Source: CAZJRB01 sp964547995 (GTDB taxonomy: Bacteria; Planctomycetota; Planctomycetia; Pirellulales; Thermoguttaceae). From it: a DNA stretch of 64,000 nt. The notes beneath the pieces are model-generated. The model searched no databases. It saw nothing but the letters and a program-made list of their open reading frames with translations, and was not told where the DNA came from. Each line of letters begins with the position of its first letter. Positions within the stretch are counted from its first letter, which is position 1. Both the position numbers and the translations under genes were made by a program. Below are positions 33,432 through 44,713 of the stretch, piece after piece. Where the stretch lies: assembly GCA_964547995.1 (NCBI GenBank), contig CAZJRB010000003.1, positions 1 to 64,000 of the forward strand. The letters are read 5' to 3'.

Positions 33432-36400
33432 CTACTCCCCCTTCACCGCGTCCGTAATCGCCTCCCTTGCGCCGATGGTGGCGGCGCTGTAGGGGGCGAG
33501 TTCTCGCAGTTCCTTATAGATGTCCCGGGCGGCGTCCATGTCGCCCGCCTTGAGCCTCGCCCTGATCTGCACCAGCATCAATTGTCGGCGATGGGCGTCA
33601 TTCATTTCCATTTGGCGCATCTGCCTGGCGAGCGTGAAGGCGCGCTCGTGATCGCCCAGCCCGGAGTATGCTTCTATTGTGGCGACCATGAACTCCGGGT
33701 CCACCCGCAGCATCGGGTGTCTGCTCAGCCAGCCGTCGATGGTGCTGAGGGCTGCGACGGTATCGCCGAGTCCGCCCTTCTCCGCCCAGCGATGGATCCT
33801 GCGCAGGTCGCTACTGAGTTCCAAATACGTTCTTTCGTCTATCGCCGGCGCGTCCGGGTTCATTTGCCGCAGGATCTCCCGCGCCTTCTCTTCTTCACTC
33901 TTCAGCAGGAGACCGTCTACCTTCACGCGATCCGCCGACACTTCCGTCTGCGCGACGTATGTGTCGGGCATGATCAGGCTCACCATTTGCGCTCCTCTTT
34001 CTCTGCCGCCGAAGTAGACCATCTCGACGAAATGCACGCCCCCACGGAGGTAGGCCGCGGCACCCGGTGCCAGGTAGTGGCGGCGCCGGCTCGTCGAGGT
34101 CGTCATGGTCACCGGCCTCGAGTCGACAAAGACCTTGCCCCTGTTACGGGGTCTGAACCTGTACACGCCGGAGCTCACCCTTACGTACCCGGCGAGTTTC
34201 GCGACGAAGGGGGGCTCAATCCCCTCCGCCGACAAGTCGATACTCGACTCCGTGCCTACCCGGGGCATGTAGTGCCCAAGGCTGCCCACCCGGAGTTCCG
34301 AAAACGAGAGGTCCGTGAGCGTCCCCGTCTTGATCGGTTTCATCGTGTCCAGATCGGGAAACGTCCGATGTTCCTGGAAGTAGCTCTGCCAATCCCCCTC
34401 GTAGAAGGTGTATTGCACACCCTTCTCTTCGCACGACGGCGACGTGTAGAGATTCGTCGCCACAAGCGTCTGCATGATCCCCTCCGCGCCGGACAAGCCC
34501 TCCAGTTTCGGGCTTGGACCCTGGACGCCGGGGTAACCCGGCGGTTGAAACAGCGCCAGGAATCGGTTCTCCCCGCCGTACTGCTGCATTGCCGGGGGGA
34601 CGACGACCGGGCCTTCGGGCGCGTCCCACCGCGTCCCGAGGAGCTTGCCGTTGAAGTATACGAGCCCGTTGTAGGGCACCTGGCCGAGGTCCACCAGGAA
34701 GTCCTTTCCCTTTCGGGAGGCGGGTATTTGAAAGTCCTTGGCAATCCAGGTCCCTCGCCCGCCTTCCGCCTCGGTAATGAAGGACAGATACGACGCGTCC
34801 GACCAGTCCAGGTCTTTCGTGGCGGCGGCCAGCTCGCCGCCCTCCGGCGCGCGGCGATACCATTGCTTCGCCTTCGCGGTGCGCCAGCCCTGCTCTTCGT
34901 CGACGGTCGGCTCGGTCGTTTCCGCCTTTTCCAGGAGCAGAAGTCCCTCGTCCGGTTCGCCCCGGACGGAGACGAGAATGTCGGCGAGGCTCGTTGCGGC
35001 CGACTTCCAGTGATGCCCACCGACCGGCGCCCGCTCCATGACGGCCTCCAGGAGCTTTTCCGAGGCGGCGTAATGCCTTTCGATGGGCTCGGCCATGTAC
35101 CGCGCCATTTCCAGCAGGCGGGGACAGGGGTACGCCTCGATGACCTCGTCGATGCGTCCACTCAGCGCGGCGCCGACCGCCACCCGCTGCTCCAGCCAGT
35201 TGGTCTGGAGCATCCAGTAGTAGAGACTGACCACCTCCCGGATCGGGGTGACCGAGGCGAACTCTCCCCGCCGCGCCACGACTGAGTCCCAGAACCTGTG
35301 CTTGTGCCCCGTCGGCCACTCCCAGTTCACGTGGGCGCGGACCTCGCCGGCGGCTCGCGCGATCACCTTGCCCCCCGGCTCGTCCAGGACCTCGAGTTCC
35401 ACCTTCCTCGTCCCGACCTTGAAGAATAGGTGCGCGATCTCGCGGCCCTCGGCCGTGTGGCCGTCGTCGAACCGCCAACGGAAGACGGCACCTTCGCGCT
35501 CCGGCGAAAGCTTTCCGGCGAAGGAGTACGAGACGATGTCCATGGCGGGGTAGCGACGGGGCATCCATGCCCGGCCGCAGCGCCAAGTGAACGAGGCGAA
35601 GGGCTTCTGCTCTCGGCGGGTTGCCGCGTCCGCCGACGCCCGCACCAGCGGTTCCCAGGTGCGGAACCCGCTGCCGAAAACGACGCTGTCTTTCGGGTTG
35701 CCCGGGTCGTACCAGACCAGCCTGGCGTCGTATCGTCCGCCGCTTCCGTACTGGCAAACATCGATCTTGTGGAGGCCCTTCTCCAGCTTCAACTGGAAAG
35801 GTTTCAGCCCCTTGATTTCCAGCACCGGCTCCGCGGTCTCGTCTTCGGGCACCTCCGCGGCGGGCTGCTCTTCGGCTTCCTGCCCTATTGTTGCCGCGCT
35901 GTCGTGGGGAATCTTTACGACGGGCTGGTCGTCGATCAGAAGGTAGCCGCCGGGCCCGGCGTTGAACAGGAACTTGTACTCCATGGTTTCCGGAATGCGG
36001 AAGAAGCCCGTGTAGCGGGCGAGGGCCAGCGGCGGTTCGCCCGGCCCCCGCCCGATGGGCCTTCCGGCAGGCCGGTAGTTCGGCGTGTCCGGCCCCATTG
36101 GCCGGAACGGGAAGACCCTCCGCATGATGTTGCCCTGCGGAAACTTTCCGGCAATGAAGTCCGACTCGTTCCATAGCTTCATAAACCCCTCGACCGTCGT
36201 GGGCAGGGGGTCGTACCGGTCGGGGTAGCGTCCCTCGAGGATCAGTCCCGCCCTCGGCGCCCAGTCCAGTCGCGGCGGATTCTTCGCGCGGTCCATCAGG
36301 TAGACGAGGTACTGCTTCTCGCCGCTCGTGACATCGAAGACGATCGACATCGGTTCTTCCGGATGCGCCCAGAGGATGCGGCAGCCGACCTGCTTACCCG

Positions 36401-37097
36401 ACAGGTCGTAGACCAGCGGGATCAGCGCGGTCGGATCGCGACCGGGCAGGCAGAAGGTGGCACGGGCCGCTGCGGGATGGCGCGTGATGAATCCGGCCTG
36501 GCTCAGTTGACTGGTATCCGCCTCGATCCTGAGCGTCTTTGCGCCCGGTGGTAGCGCGAGAATATAGGGTGCCTCTCGACCGACGGCACGGGCTCCGATC
36601 TGCTCGCCGTCGACAAAGACATGGACGTGGTCGCGGTTCCCCCATGGTCTACCGAACGAAAACCACTTGTACTCCGGCCTCAGGCTGAACGTCGCCGAGC
36701 CTTTCGCCCTCACGTTCGGTTTGTAGAAGGCCGGATTGAATTTCTGGCCGGTCTTCTTGCACTGCTCCTTGATCTTTGCGATCATTTTTGCTTTTTCGTC
36801 GGCGGGGCGGATGTCGCGCCGAACGGCCGCCTTGGTCTTTGGGTCGAAGGAGAGGGCCTTTGCCTCCCGTGGCTTCAAGTCGGCAAGGTAAACCTGGGGC
36901 GGCATCCTCAGAACGGCTTCGTCGACATCAACGGTGACCGGGATGCGGACATCGGCTTCCTTGACGTGCCACGGTACCGGTTCCTCTGCGAAAGAGCCCG
37001 CGTTCGCACTCAGCAGCAGCGCAAGGAAGGCAAGAACCGCAAGAGAACTCTTGTCAGGAACGGGACGAACCTGGAACTTGGCATTCCTTTTTGACAT
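33432..37097 (-). CDS. Giant secreted PA14/PKD-type protein, paralogue A
   Basis: A 1221-residue exported protein (signal peptide SLAVLAFLALLLSANAGSFA) with the same order as its neighbour: conserved N-terminal region PVPWHVKEADVRIPVTVDVD, PA14-like domain (LARYTGFFRIPETMEYKFLF), PKD-like domain (FRWRFDDGHTAEGREIAHLF), helical repeats, jelly-roll-like region, second PA14-like domain (KLAGYVRVSSGVYRFRPRNR) and a TPR-like C-terminus. An acidic insert (EEQPAAEVPEDETAEPVLE) interrupts the first PA14 region and is absent from paralogue B. A 169-bp tract is identical to that gene at DNA level. ATG at 37097 follows AGAGGTGA and lies six bases after the preceding stop, so the two are co-translated. 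Confidence 0.85.
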   Translation of the reverse strand: MSKRNAKFQVRPVPDKSSLAVLAFLALLLSANAGSFAEEPVPWHVKEADVRIPVTVDVDEAVLRMPPQVYLADLKPREAKALSFDPKTKAAVRRDIRPADEKAKMIAKIKEQCKKTGQKFNPAFYKPNVRAKGSATFSLRPEYKWFSFGRPWGNRDHVHVFVDGEQIGARAVGREAPYILALPPGAKTLRIEADTSQLSQAGFITRHPAAARATFCLPGRDPTALIPLVYDLSGKQVGCRILWAHPEEPMSIVFDVTSGEKQYLVYLMDRAKNPPRLDWAPRAGLILEGRYPDRYDPLPTTVEGFMKLWNESDFIAGKFPQGNIMRRVFPFRPMGPDTPNYRPAGRPIGRGPGEPPLALARYTGFFRIPETMEYKFLFNAGPGGYLLIDDQPVVKIPHDSAATIGQEAEEQPAAEVPEDETAEPVLEIKGLKPFQLKLEKGLHKIDVCQYGSGGRYDARLVWYDPGNPKDSVVFGSGFRTWEPLVRASADAATRREQKPFASFTWRCGRAWMPRRYPAMDIVSYSFAGKLSPEREGAVFRWRFDDGHTAEGREIAHLFFKVGTRKVELEVLDEPGGKVIARAAGEVRAHVNWEWPTGHKHRFWDSVVARRGEFASVTPIREVVSLYYWMLQTNWLEQRVAVGAALSGRIDEVIEAYPCPRLLEMARYMAEPIERHYAASEKLLEAVMERAPVGGHHWKSAATSLADILVSVRGEPDEGLLLLEKAETTEPTVDEEQGWRTAKAKQWYRRAPEGGELAAATKDLDWSDASYLSFITEAEGGRGTWIAKDFQIPASRKGKDFLVDLGQVPYNGLVYFNGKLLGTRWDAPEGPVVVPPAMQQYGGENRFLALFQPPGYPGVQGPSPKLEGLSGAEGIMQTLVATNLYTSPSCEEKGVQYTFYEGDWQSYFQEHRTFPDLDTMKPIKTGTLTDLSFSELRVGSLGHYMPRVGTESSIDLSAEGIEPPFVAKLAGYVRVSSGVYRFRPRNRGKVFVDSRPVTMTTSTSRRRHYLAPGAAAYLRGGVHFVEMVYFGGRERGAQMVSLIMPDTYVAQTEVSADRVKVDGLLLKSEEEKAREILRQMNPDAPAIDERTYLELSSDLRRIHRWAEKGGLGDTVAALSTIDGWLSRHPMLRVDPEFMVATIEAYSGLGDHERAFTLARQMRQMEMNDAHRRQLMLVQIRARLKAGDMDAARDIYKELRELAPYSAATIGAREAITDAVKGE

Positions 37098-37103
37098 GCT
37101 CGA

Positions 37104-39743
37104 TCACCTCTTTTCCTCCAGTTCCACGGAGCGGACATTGATCCCATGGGCCACCAGTTCCGTGAGCCTGACCGCAACCTCGTACATCTCTTCTTTTTTC
37201 AGGGAAACCTCGCCCACGGGGAACCTCTTGAACTGGTTCCAGTTGCCCGTCTCCTCCGCTATCCCGGAGAACGACTGGTCCCTGAGCTCAACGGCATACT
37301 TGCTCCCGGCGCTGGGTTGCAGGCAAGCGTAGGAGAGAAAGACCTGGTAGGTTCCCTCGGACGGGCAAAGGAAGTCCCAGCGGGCCTGCCCCTGATCGTT
37401 GGCAAGCCAGAGTCCCTCGGCTTTGTGGGCGTTGTAGCGGACTGCGTCCCCTTCCATCCAAGCCCACCGGGCGGGAAGGTGGACCTGCGCCGCGGGCCGG
37501 AGGGAGGGCGTCGCTTCGCCGGTCCGGACGGCGGCATTGGCCCAGTCGCACCAGCCGAGGTCCTTGCCGCCGCCCCCGTCGGCCGTAACCAGGCGCAGCG
37601 TGGCCGCATTCGAGGGAAGGGCCGCATCGAACCGGTAGATGCGGTCGCGTCGTAGCAACGGCGTAGACACCAGCTTGTTGCCGTCGGCGTACACCGAGCA
37701 TCGGACCGCTCCCTGACCGCGCCGTTCTCCGTCGTCGATGCCGGCCACGGCCGTGAACCGCAACGGGCCGCTTCCGCCCAGCTTCTCCCGGATCGCGTTC
37801 AGCTTGTAGGTGATCTCGGAAGGGGCGCAGACGCCGATGCCCTTGGAATACTGAATGCCGTTCAGGCTCAGTTGGTGACCCTCGATGGGCCGATCGTACT
37901 CGGGGCGTTCCTTCCGGCCGGTGGTCGCCTTCTCGTATTCGACGTCGCTGAGAAACAGCCGCGGCCCGGTCACCGGGTGGGTGTCCCGGTAGACGATCGC
38001 TCCCTGTTTGGCGAAGTATTCCACCCGGCCGTCGCGCGGAAACAATTTTCCTCCGTCGCCCATCCAGATGGTCGTGTAGCTCCTGCCCACCCCGGCTTCG
38101 GACACCATGGCGAACGAGTATTGTCCTTGGGAGAGGATTCGTGCGACGTAGACCGGGCTGACGCTGCCGGGCGCAAAGGTCAGCCGGCTGACGATGGCGT
38201 TGAACGGGGGGCCGGCTTTCCCGTTGACGTACACTCGCCAGGCGCCGTCCGCTCCCATCGCAGCCCAGGCCGCGGTCAGCCCGTTCGGGCTGAACGTGGG
38301 TGAGCCGGGCGCGACGTCTTCGTACGGTCCGACGGGCTTTCCGTCGATGACGAGGTAGATTTCACTTTCCTTGCGTGCAAAGTATGCGAACCCTTTCCCC
38401 GCCGGGTTGAACTGGGGGTTCCAGACCCAATCGAAGGCTGGCTGCTTCCGGCCGTCGAGGACCGCGAAACGCTTCTTCCCGTCGCCGGCCACGTAGGCCA
38501 TTTGCTCGCCGCGAAAGCCGAACCGGATACTGCCGGTATCGATATAGGGATACGGATCCCCCTCTTCCCCGTCCACCACGACGCGCGCTTGCCCGTCCTT
38601 CACCGCCACGTAGACGACCCGGTTATCGCCCGCCAGGAAAACGGTGCCCGGGTAGACGATCTGGGGGAATGCGGGTCCTTCCTTGCCATCGGCGAGCATC
38701 ACGATGTTGCCGTCGATCTTGGCAGGGCAGGCCCAACGGCCTCCTTCGGGGGCGTGCATCAGCTCTCCGACGGCGTCGCTAGGCTTCCACTCGACGCCGC
38801 CCTGGGGGGCATCTATCCGGGAGCCAATGATCGTTTTCCAGGTGTCGCTTCCCTCTCGGGCCACGAAGCCGAGGGATTTGTCGGGCGCGCAGGCGAGACT
38901 GCCGGGCCGAATCTCGTCGTACAGTTTCGGCTTCTTGCCCCTGTTCTCCGGCGGTTCCGGCAGGAGGGCGATGAAGTCCTTCCCGTTTTCCCGGGCGACA
39001 AAGGCAAAGTAGTGCCCGTCTTTCCCCGAGGCGCCTCTGAGCCAGACCGGGCCGCCGGCGCCGATGCTCTCGTATTCTTTGCTCGTGGTCAACGATATGG
39101 CCCCGTCGCGGAACCATCCGCGGCAAGCAACCATCCCATTACCGGTCTTCGCGCGGTAGGAGAGAAAATTCTCGTCGTCGGTGAACTGGAAATCCCAGAT
39201 CCCCTGAACGGCCCCGGCCTCGTCGGCAACTTGGTCGTCGTAGGGACCGAACTGCTTCCCGTTCACCGCGAGATAGTTCTTCCCTTCTCTTCGGACTTTG
39301 TAGGCGACATGCCGGCCGCTACGGCTGAAGGCCAGGTCGGCGACGGGCCAGCGACCCTCGATGATCTCGTAGGCCCGGCTTTCCACCCCGTCGACCACGA
39401 CAAAGCACTCTCCGCCGCGTGAGGCCACGAAGGCAACCCGGCTGCCGTCGGGACTGAAAATCGGGGTGCCCTGCGCAACGAGATCGTAGCCCCTGCCCAC
39501 GTTCCTGCCGTTGACGATCACCCGCCGCTTGTTCGGGATCGCATCGACGATGACCGCGGCGAACCGCTCGCCGTCCGGTGCTACCACGATGGAGTCGGGC
39601 ACGATGCCGCTGGCCGCGCCGAGAAGTTCTCTCTCGTCACTTGCGGCCGGCGCATGCGTGAACAGAAGCGAGGACAGTATCCCTGCCGTGATGAACAGGC
39701 GTTTTCCCGTTCGGCATAACCAAGAACAAGACCTGCGTTTCAT
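37104..39743 (-). CDS. Secreted beta-propeller protein with NPCBM domain
   Basis: An 879-residue exported protein. A signal sequence (RLFITAGILSSLLFTHAPAA) precedes repeated propeller-like blades of TolB/PD40 type: GTPIFSPDGSRVAFVASRGG, RSGRHVAYKVRREGKNYLAV, and GSPTFSPNGLTAAWAAMGAD. Residues about 640-790 are an NPCBM-type carbohydrate-binding module (LNGIQYSKGIGVCAPSEITY, FTAVAGIDDG, VRCSVYADG). A short jelly-roll-like tail ends the protein (YQVFLSYACLQPSAGSKYAV). ATG at 39743 is preferred to the frame from 39782. Probably a surface or periplasmic glycan-binding protein. It follows the second MoxR gene and immediately precedes paralogue A. Confidence 0.85.
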   Translation of the reverse strand: MKRRSCSWLCRTGKRLFITAGILSSLLFTHAPAASDERELLGAASGIVPDSIVVAPDGERFAAVIVDAIPNKRRVIVNGRNVGRGYDLVAQGTPIFSPDGSRVAFVASRGGECFVVVDGVESRAYEIIEGRWPVADLAFSRSGRHVAYKVRREGKNYLAVNGKQFGPYDDQVADEAGAVQGIWDFQFTDDENFLSYRAKTGNGMVACRGWFRDGAISLTTSKEYESIGAGGPVWLRGASGKDGHYFAFVARENGKDFIALLPEPPENRGKKPKLYDEIRPGSLACAPDKSLGFVAREGSDTWKTIIGSRIDAPQGGVEWKPSDAVGELMHAPEGGRWACPAKIDGNIVMLADGKEGPAFPQIVYPGTVFLAGDNRVVYVAVKDGQARVVVDGEEGDPYPYIDTGSIRFGFRGEQMAYVAGDGKKRFAVLDGRKQPAFDWVWNPQFNPAGKGFAYFARKESEIYLVIDGKPVGPYEDVAPGSPTFSPNGLTAAWAAMGADGAWRVYVNGKAGPPFNAIVSRLTFAPGSVSPVYVARILSQGQYSFAMVSEAGVGRSYTTIWMGDGGKLFPRDGRVEYFAKQGAIVYRDTHPVTGPRLFLSDVEYEKATTGRKERPEYDRPIEGHQLSLNGIQYSKGIGVCAPSEITYKLNAIREKLGGSGPLRFTAVAGIDDGERRGQGAVRCSVYADGNKLVSTPLLRRDRIYRFDAALPSNAATLRLVTADGGGGKDLGWCDWANAAVRTGEATPSLRPAAQVHLPARWAWMEGDAVRYNAHKAEGLWLANDQGQARWDFLCPSEGTYQVFLSYACLQPSAGSKYAVELRDQSFSGIAEETGNWNQFKRFPVGEVSLKKEEMYEVAVRLTELVAHGINVRSVELEEKR

Positions 39744-39825
39744 GATCTGGCTGTTCTGCGTAAGGCTGCCGCTGCTGTGCATCTGGAAGTGGCATTGGGC
39801 TCCCGCCCGGCGGGAGCGCTCAGCC

Positions 39826-40869
<1,044 letters not shown>

Positions 40870-40936
40870 TGGCGATTGCTCCGTTTTCGGTTATCGTAGT
40901 GAGTTTGTTTGTTACTAGCATGGATCGGGACCGCAT

Positions 40937-43900
40937 CTACTGTGCGGACGCCGACTGCTCGGCAAGGCGTTTGAAGTAGGACGTGACCATTTCCTCGTAT
41001 CCCTCGGGGATGGTTTCGACCCGCCCGCCGGAGTCGATCTCGCGTCTTTTCCTTTCTTGAGCCAGGTCGCGCTGGCGCATCTCAATGGCGACCGCGACGG
41101 CTCTTTCGGCGTCGGTTACGTATCCGATGGCTGCGTCAAACGCCCTCCGGATCCCCACGCCGTCGCCACCCTTGATGGCCATGTCGATCTGATCGAGGCG
41201 CTGGATGGCCTTCCGCAGATCGACGGTGGGGAGGTTGTGGCTATTGAGGTTCAACATCAGCTCCCGGATGTTTTCGCGAAGCTGGCCCGTCTGGCCGGCG
41301 AATTCCCTCATCTTCCTGAGTTCGTTCGGCGGCAACATGCCGGCCATGGCAAAGTCGGTTGGTTTCTGCCCCGGCTTGCTCAGGCCGACGCTGGTCGGCG
41401 TCTGGCCGCCCTGGTCATCGACGGACCCCTCCTCCAAGGGCGTGCTACTCATGCGGTTCGGCATGGCCACCTCGTCGTCCTCCACGGGGGGCGCCTGGTT
41501 GGCGACCATCTGGCCGTCTGCCTGGCCGCTACGGCCGAGATTGGAACGCCCGGCCGCTTTCTTGTTGGGATCGGGCGTGGTGTCTCCCATCTTTCCGCTG
41601 GCCGACATGCTCGAATAGATATCGCCCATTGGCGGACCGGACGGAGCGCCGTGGTCCATCATGGCCATGCCGGCCTGTTCGATCATGGGCTCCATGCCCT
41701 TCAGGGCTTCGCGAAGCTCGGGTATGGTCAGGGCGAGTTCGGAGGGCAGTTCCGGAATGCTGGGGGGCAGCCCCATATCCTCCCGCGCCTCACCCGAGCC
41801 CGGTTCGTCGCCCGACACGGTCGATTGAGGCCCTTCCGTCAGGATTTCTTCGGCTTGCTCGGCAATCAGGGTATCCATGTTCCAGGTATATTCGCCCGGT
41901 GCGCTCGTCTTGGCCGCCAGGGCCGCCAAGTCCGCCAGCTCTTTGGACATCTGGAAAATCTCGGAGAGGTTGAGTTCGCTCGGATCGCCGAAGTCCATAA
42001 CGCCGGAATCGGCCAGGTCGTCGACCCAATCCTGAAGTTTTCGGGCCTGTTTCAGCTTCTGCAGATTCAACTCCGCGAGGTTCCGGCGGTCTTCCTCGGT
42101 GAGGTCCTCCGGCGGTCTTCCCATGATGGCCTTCCGCTTCTCAACGTTTTCCTCGTGGTCGCTGACCCATTCCCTCAACTTGTCCTGAAAGTCCTTGAGT
42201 TTCTCCGCCACCGTTGGCGCCTGCTCGATGCCCTTCTCGCCGAGCGCCTTCCGCACCTTCTCCTCCTCGCGCTTGGCGATTGCCGCGGCCTCTCTTCCCT
42301 TGAGGGCCAGAAGCTGGTTGTAAATCGCCTCTTGGACCTCCTGTAGCGGCTCGAATTCGCCGATGACGCGGGTCTGGTCGGGTGCGTCGAAGACGATATT
42401 CGGCGGATCCTGAGTCGAGAGGTAAAGTCGGAAGTCCTTCGGTGGCTGCATCCGGTCGTGGCCGGCGCAGACGATTCCCGTAACGGTCCGCTCGTCACCC
42501 ATATCGGCGACCAGGATGTGGGGCAACCGGCCTTGCGCCCTCCACCCCTGGTTGGCAAATGCCGCCTCGGCCCCGGCGCCGCCCGTAGCCGAGACGACCT
42601 TCCAAGCGGAGCTGTCCAAGCGGCGCCCGTCTTCTCCCAGCAGCGACAGATTGCCAATCCAGGTCTCGTCAGTCCATCCCTGCGGAGCGACGACCACGAA
42701 GCCGAAATAGCGTCCCTTCCGATTATCGAAGCGGACGATGCGCGTCCCCGAGCCGGTGGAAAAGGCGTCTTCCACAGCCGGCTTCAGTTCTTCGGCACTG
42801 CAAACCCGCCGCGCGGACGAAAAGGCGCGGTCGTTGGCCTCCACGGCCTCCATCTCCGCAATTTCCTTCATGCGGGCAGCCATCCGATTCTCGTCTTCCA
42901 GGGCGGCTTCCACTCCGGCCAAGAGCGCCTCGCGGACCCCGAGCTGGCGGCCAAGTACGGCCGCCCGGTACTTGTTCAGCAGATCCTGGATCTCCTCGGC
43001 GCTGCGCGGCTCGCGGTTCATGTCCAGCCAGACGTTGTCGATGTTGCTCAACAGGTTCCGGGTCCCGTCGAGGGCCTCTTTCTGCAGTTGGATGGCACGT
43101 TCGAGGGCCTCATAGAGCTTCGCGAGTTCGTCGCCCGCACTCTCCAGCTTATCGGCCACGGTCACGGTGAGCAGGACCGGATCGGAAACACTCCAGCCGT
43201 TGTCCGGGCAGAAATCCTTGGCCCGGGCTTCCAGGAAATACTGGCGGCCCGGCGCGAAGTCGCTCGCGTCGACGGTCAATTCGAACTTCTTGTCGATCTT
43301 CCCGCGGTGGCCGGGGGCCGCCCCGAATCCCCACTGCCGGACGACCTCCGGCAGGCTGCCTCCGTAGGCGGGGCGGGAGGTGACCTGCAACTGACCGATG
43401 CCGTAATCGTCGCTGGCCTCGATCTGCAACGCGAGCCGTTCGCCCGGCGTGACGGTGCGGCTGGTCGCCGTTTCGACAAATCTCACATCCGGTCGGCGGT
43501 CGTCCAGCGGTACAACCGAGCCGGATGCGATCCTTACGGTTCGCTTCAGTTCCTTTCCCGTCACCTCGACGTCGTAGGCGCCGGCGGAAGTGCCGACCTC
43601 GACACTCGCTTTCCACGAAAGGCCGTCGGGACTCTCGAAATCGGCGATTCCCTGCGACCAGAGCCATTGCAACTTCTCGGACGCCCGGTCCACCTTGATC
43701 TCGATTCCCAGCTTCGAGCGGGGAAGGCACCGGACCGAGTGCGGCGGCCCGGCCCGTTCGTATGCTTCTTCCGCGGTGTAGGTGGGAGGCGTAACGGAAA
43801 AGCGCGATTCCACGATCTTCGATGCGGGAATGACCCGGACCGGGATGCTGTGGCTATAGGTGTCGCCGGCAAAGACACGGAAGGCGAAATCGTGCCGCAC

Positions 43901-44713
43901 GTCCTCGAACGTGTACTTGTAGACGTCCGGTTTCCCCATGACGGGCTCCATCATGACCGCCATCCCGTCGCTTTGGCTGTCGTCGACCTCCTGCACGCCT
44001 TCCTTGAAAAAGAGTTCCGGGTAGGTCGCCAATTTCGCGCCCTTCGCGAGTTCGCTGACCGCGAGGGTAATCGGGAGCGTTTCGTGTTCCGCAATGGTCA
44101 CACCGCGATCGGGGTCGAGGTCCAGCGAAAACGAACCGACCGGCGGCACGTCCGACAGGCTGTACAGATACCGGTCGGCGGCACTTGCTGCATACCTCGG
44201 CAGCCACAGGACGTAAAGCGCGATCAGCGACGCGAGTACCGCGAAGGCCAGCGCCCACGCGCCCAGGCGGCCGAATTGCCACAGTTCGCGCAAGGGGACG
44301 CTCTGCCACCCGACGGATCCTGCCTTGGTCGTCTCCAGAATGAAGTCCTTCTGCCGCTCGCCGTATTGCATCCCCTCAAACTGCATGGCGTTGATCAGGA
44401 CGTTCTCCGGGATGCCGTATTTCTTCTCCAGCATCAGAGCGACCTGTTCATTGGTCTTACGGTGACTCAGGGGAACGACGACTTGTTTCCAGAAAACCCA
44501 AATCGTCACGAGCACCCCACCCATCGAGAGAACGAAGCGCAGGGTGGCGGGCAGATTGAGGAGATTGTCCAGCGCGAACAGCGCCAGCCACGTGCCGCCG
44601 ACCACGGCCAACCATGTCAGCAATCCCTGGACCGCGGTGCTGACGAAGATGGCCGCATTCGCTCGGGCGATAGCGGGCCGGAGTCTTCCGATATTACGTG
44701 TCGTTGTACTCAC
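40937..44713 (-). CDS. Large DUF4175-like membrane protein with coiled coil and discoidin-like insert
   Basis: A 1258-residue protein. Two membrane segments lie near residues 25-75 and a third near 150-172 (WALAFAVLASLIALYVLWLP); the rest is probably periplasmic. Residues 190-500 have Ig-like repeats (DLDPDRGVTIAEHETLPITL; VRIASGSVV), then helical segments, then a discoidin/F5-8C-like insert (FGFVVVAPQGWTDETWIGNL, HILVADMGDERTVTGIVC, DFRLYLSTQDPP; about 660-800), long coiled coil (830-930), and a Gly/Pro/Met-rich linker (MGLPPSIPELPSELALTIPE) before a C-terminal helical domain. Layout resembles DUF4175 proteins found with MoxR/VWA genes. The GTG start overlaps the preceding stop (GTGA, 44713-44710). 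Confidence 0.75.
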   Translation of the reverse strand: MSTTTRNIGRLRPAIARANAAIFVSTAVQGLLTWLAVVGGTWLALFALDNLLNLPATLRFVLSMGGVLVTIWVFWKQVVVPLSHRKTNEQVALMLEKKYGIPENVLINAMQFEGMQYGERQKDFILETTKAGSVGWQSVPLRELWQFGRLGAWALAFAVLASLIALYVLWLPRYAASAADRYLYSLSDVPPVGSFSLDLDPDRGVTIAEHETLPITLAVSELAKGAKLATYPELFFKEGVQEVDDSQSDGMAVMMEPVMGKPDVYKYTFEDVRHDFAFRVFAGDTYSHSIPVRVIPASKIVESRFSVTPPTYTAEEAYERAGPPHSVRCLPRSKLGIEIKVDRASEKLQWLWSQGIADFESPDGLSWKASVEVGTSAGAYDVEVTGKELKRTVRIASGSVVPLDDRRPDVRFVETATSRTVTPGERLALQIEASDDYGIGQLQVTSRPAYGGSLPEVVRQWGFGAAPGHRGKIDKKFELTVDASDFAPGRQYFLEARAKDFCPDNGWSVSDPVLLTVTVADKLESAGDELAKLYEALERAIQLQKEALDGTRNLLSNIDNVWLDMNREPRSAEEIQDLLNKYRAAVLGRQLGVREALLAGVEAALEDENRMAARMKEIAEMEAVEANDRAFSSARRVCSAEELKPAVEDAFSTGSGTRIVRFDNRKGRYFGFVVVAPQGWTDETWIGNLSLLGEDGRRLDSSAWKVVSATGGAGAEAAFANQGWRAQGRLPHILVADMGDERTVTGIVCAGHDRMQPPKDFRLYLSTQDPPNIVFDAPDQTRVIGEFEPLQEVQEAIYNQLLALKGREAAAIAKREEEKVRKALGEKGIEQAPTVAEKLKDFQDKLREWVSDHEENVEKRKAIMGRPPEDLTEEDRRNLAELNLQKLKQARKLQDWVDDLADSGVMDFGDPSELNLSEIFQMSKELADLAALAAKTSAPGEYTWNMDTLIAEQAEEILTEGPQSTVSGDEPGSGEAREDMGLPPSIPELPSELALTIPELREALKGMEPMIEQAGMAMMDHGAPSGPPMGDIYSSMSASGKMGDTTPDPNKKAAGRSNLGRSGQADGQMVANQAPPVEDDEVAMPNRMSSTPLEEGSVDDQGGQTPTSVGLSKPGQKPTDFAMAGMLPPNELRKMREFAGQTGQLRENIRELMLNLNSHNLPTVDLRKAIQRLDQIDMAIKGGDGVGIRRAFDAAIGYVTDAERAVAVAIEMRQRDLAQERKRREIDSGGRVETIPEGYEEMVTSYFKRLAEQSASAQ

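Noticed and set aside
33582..35285. A 567-codon plus-strand frame
   Set aside because: Antisense to paralogue A of the giant PA14/PKD proteins, with no family match.
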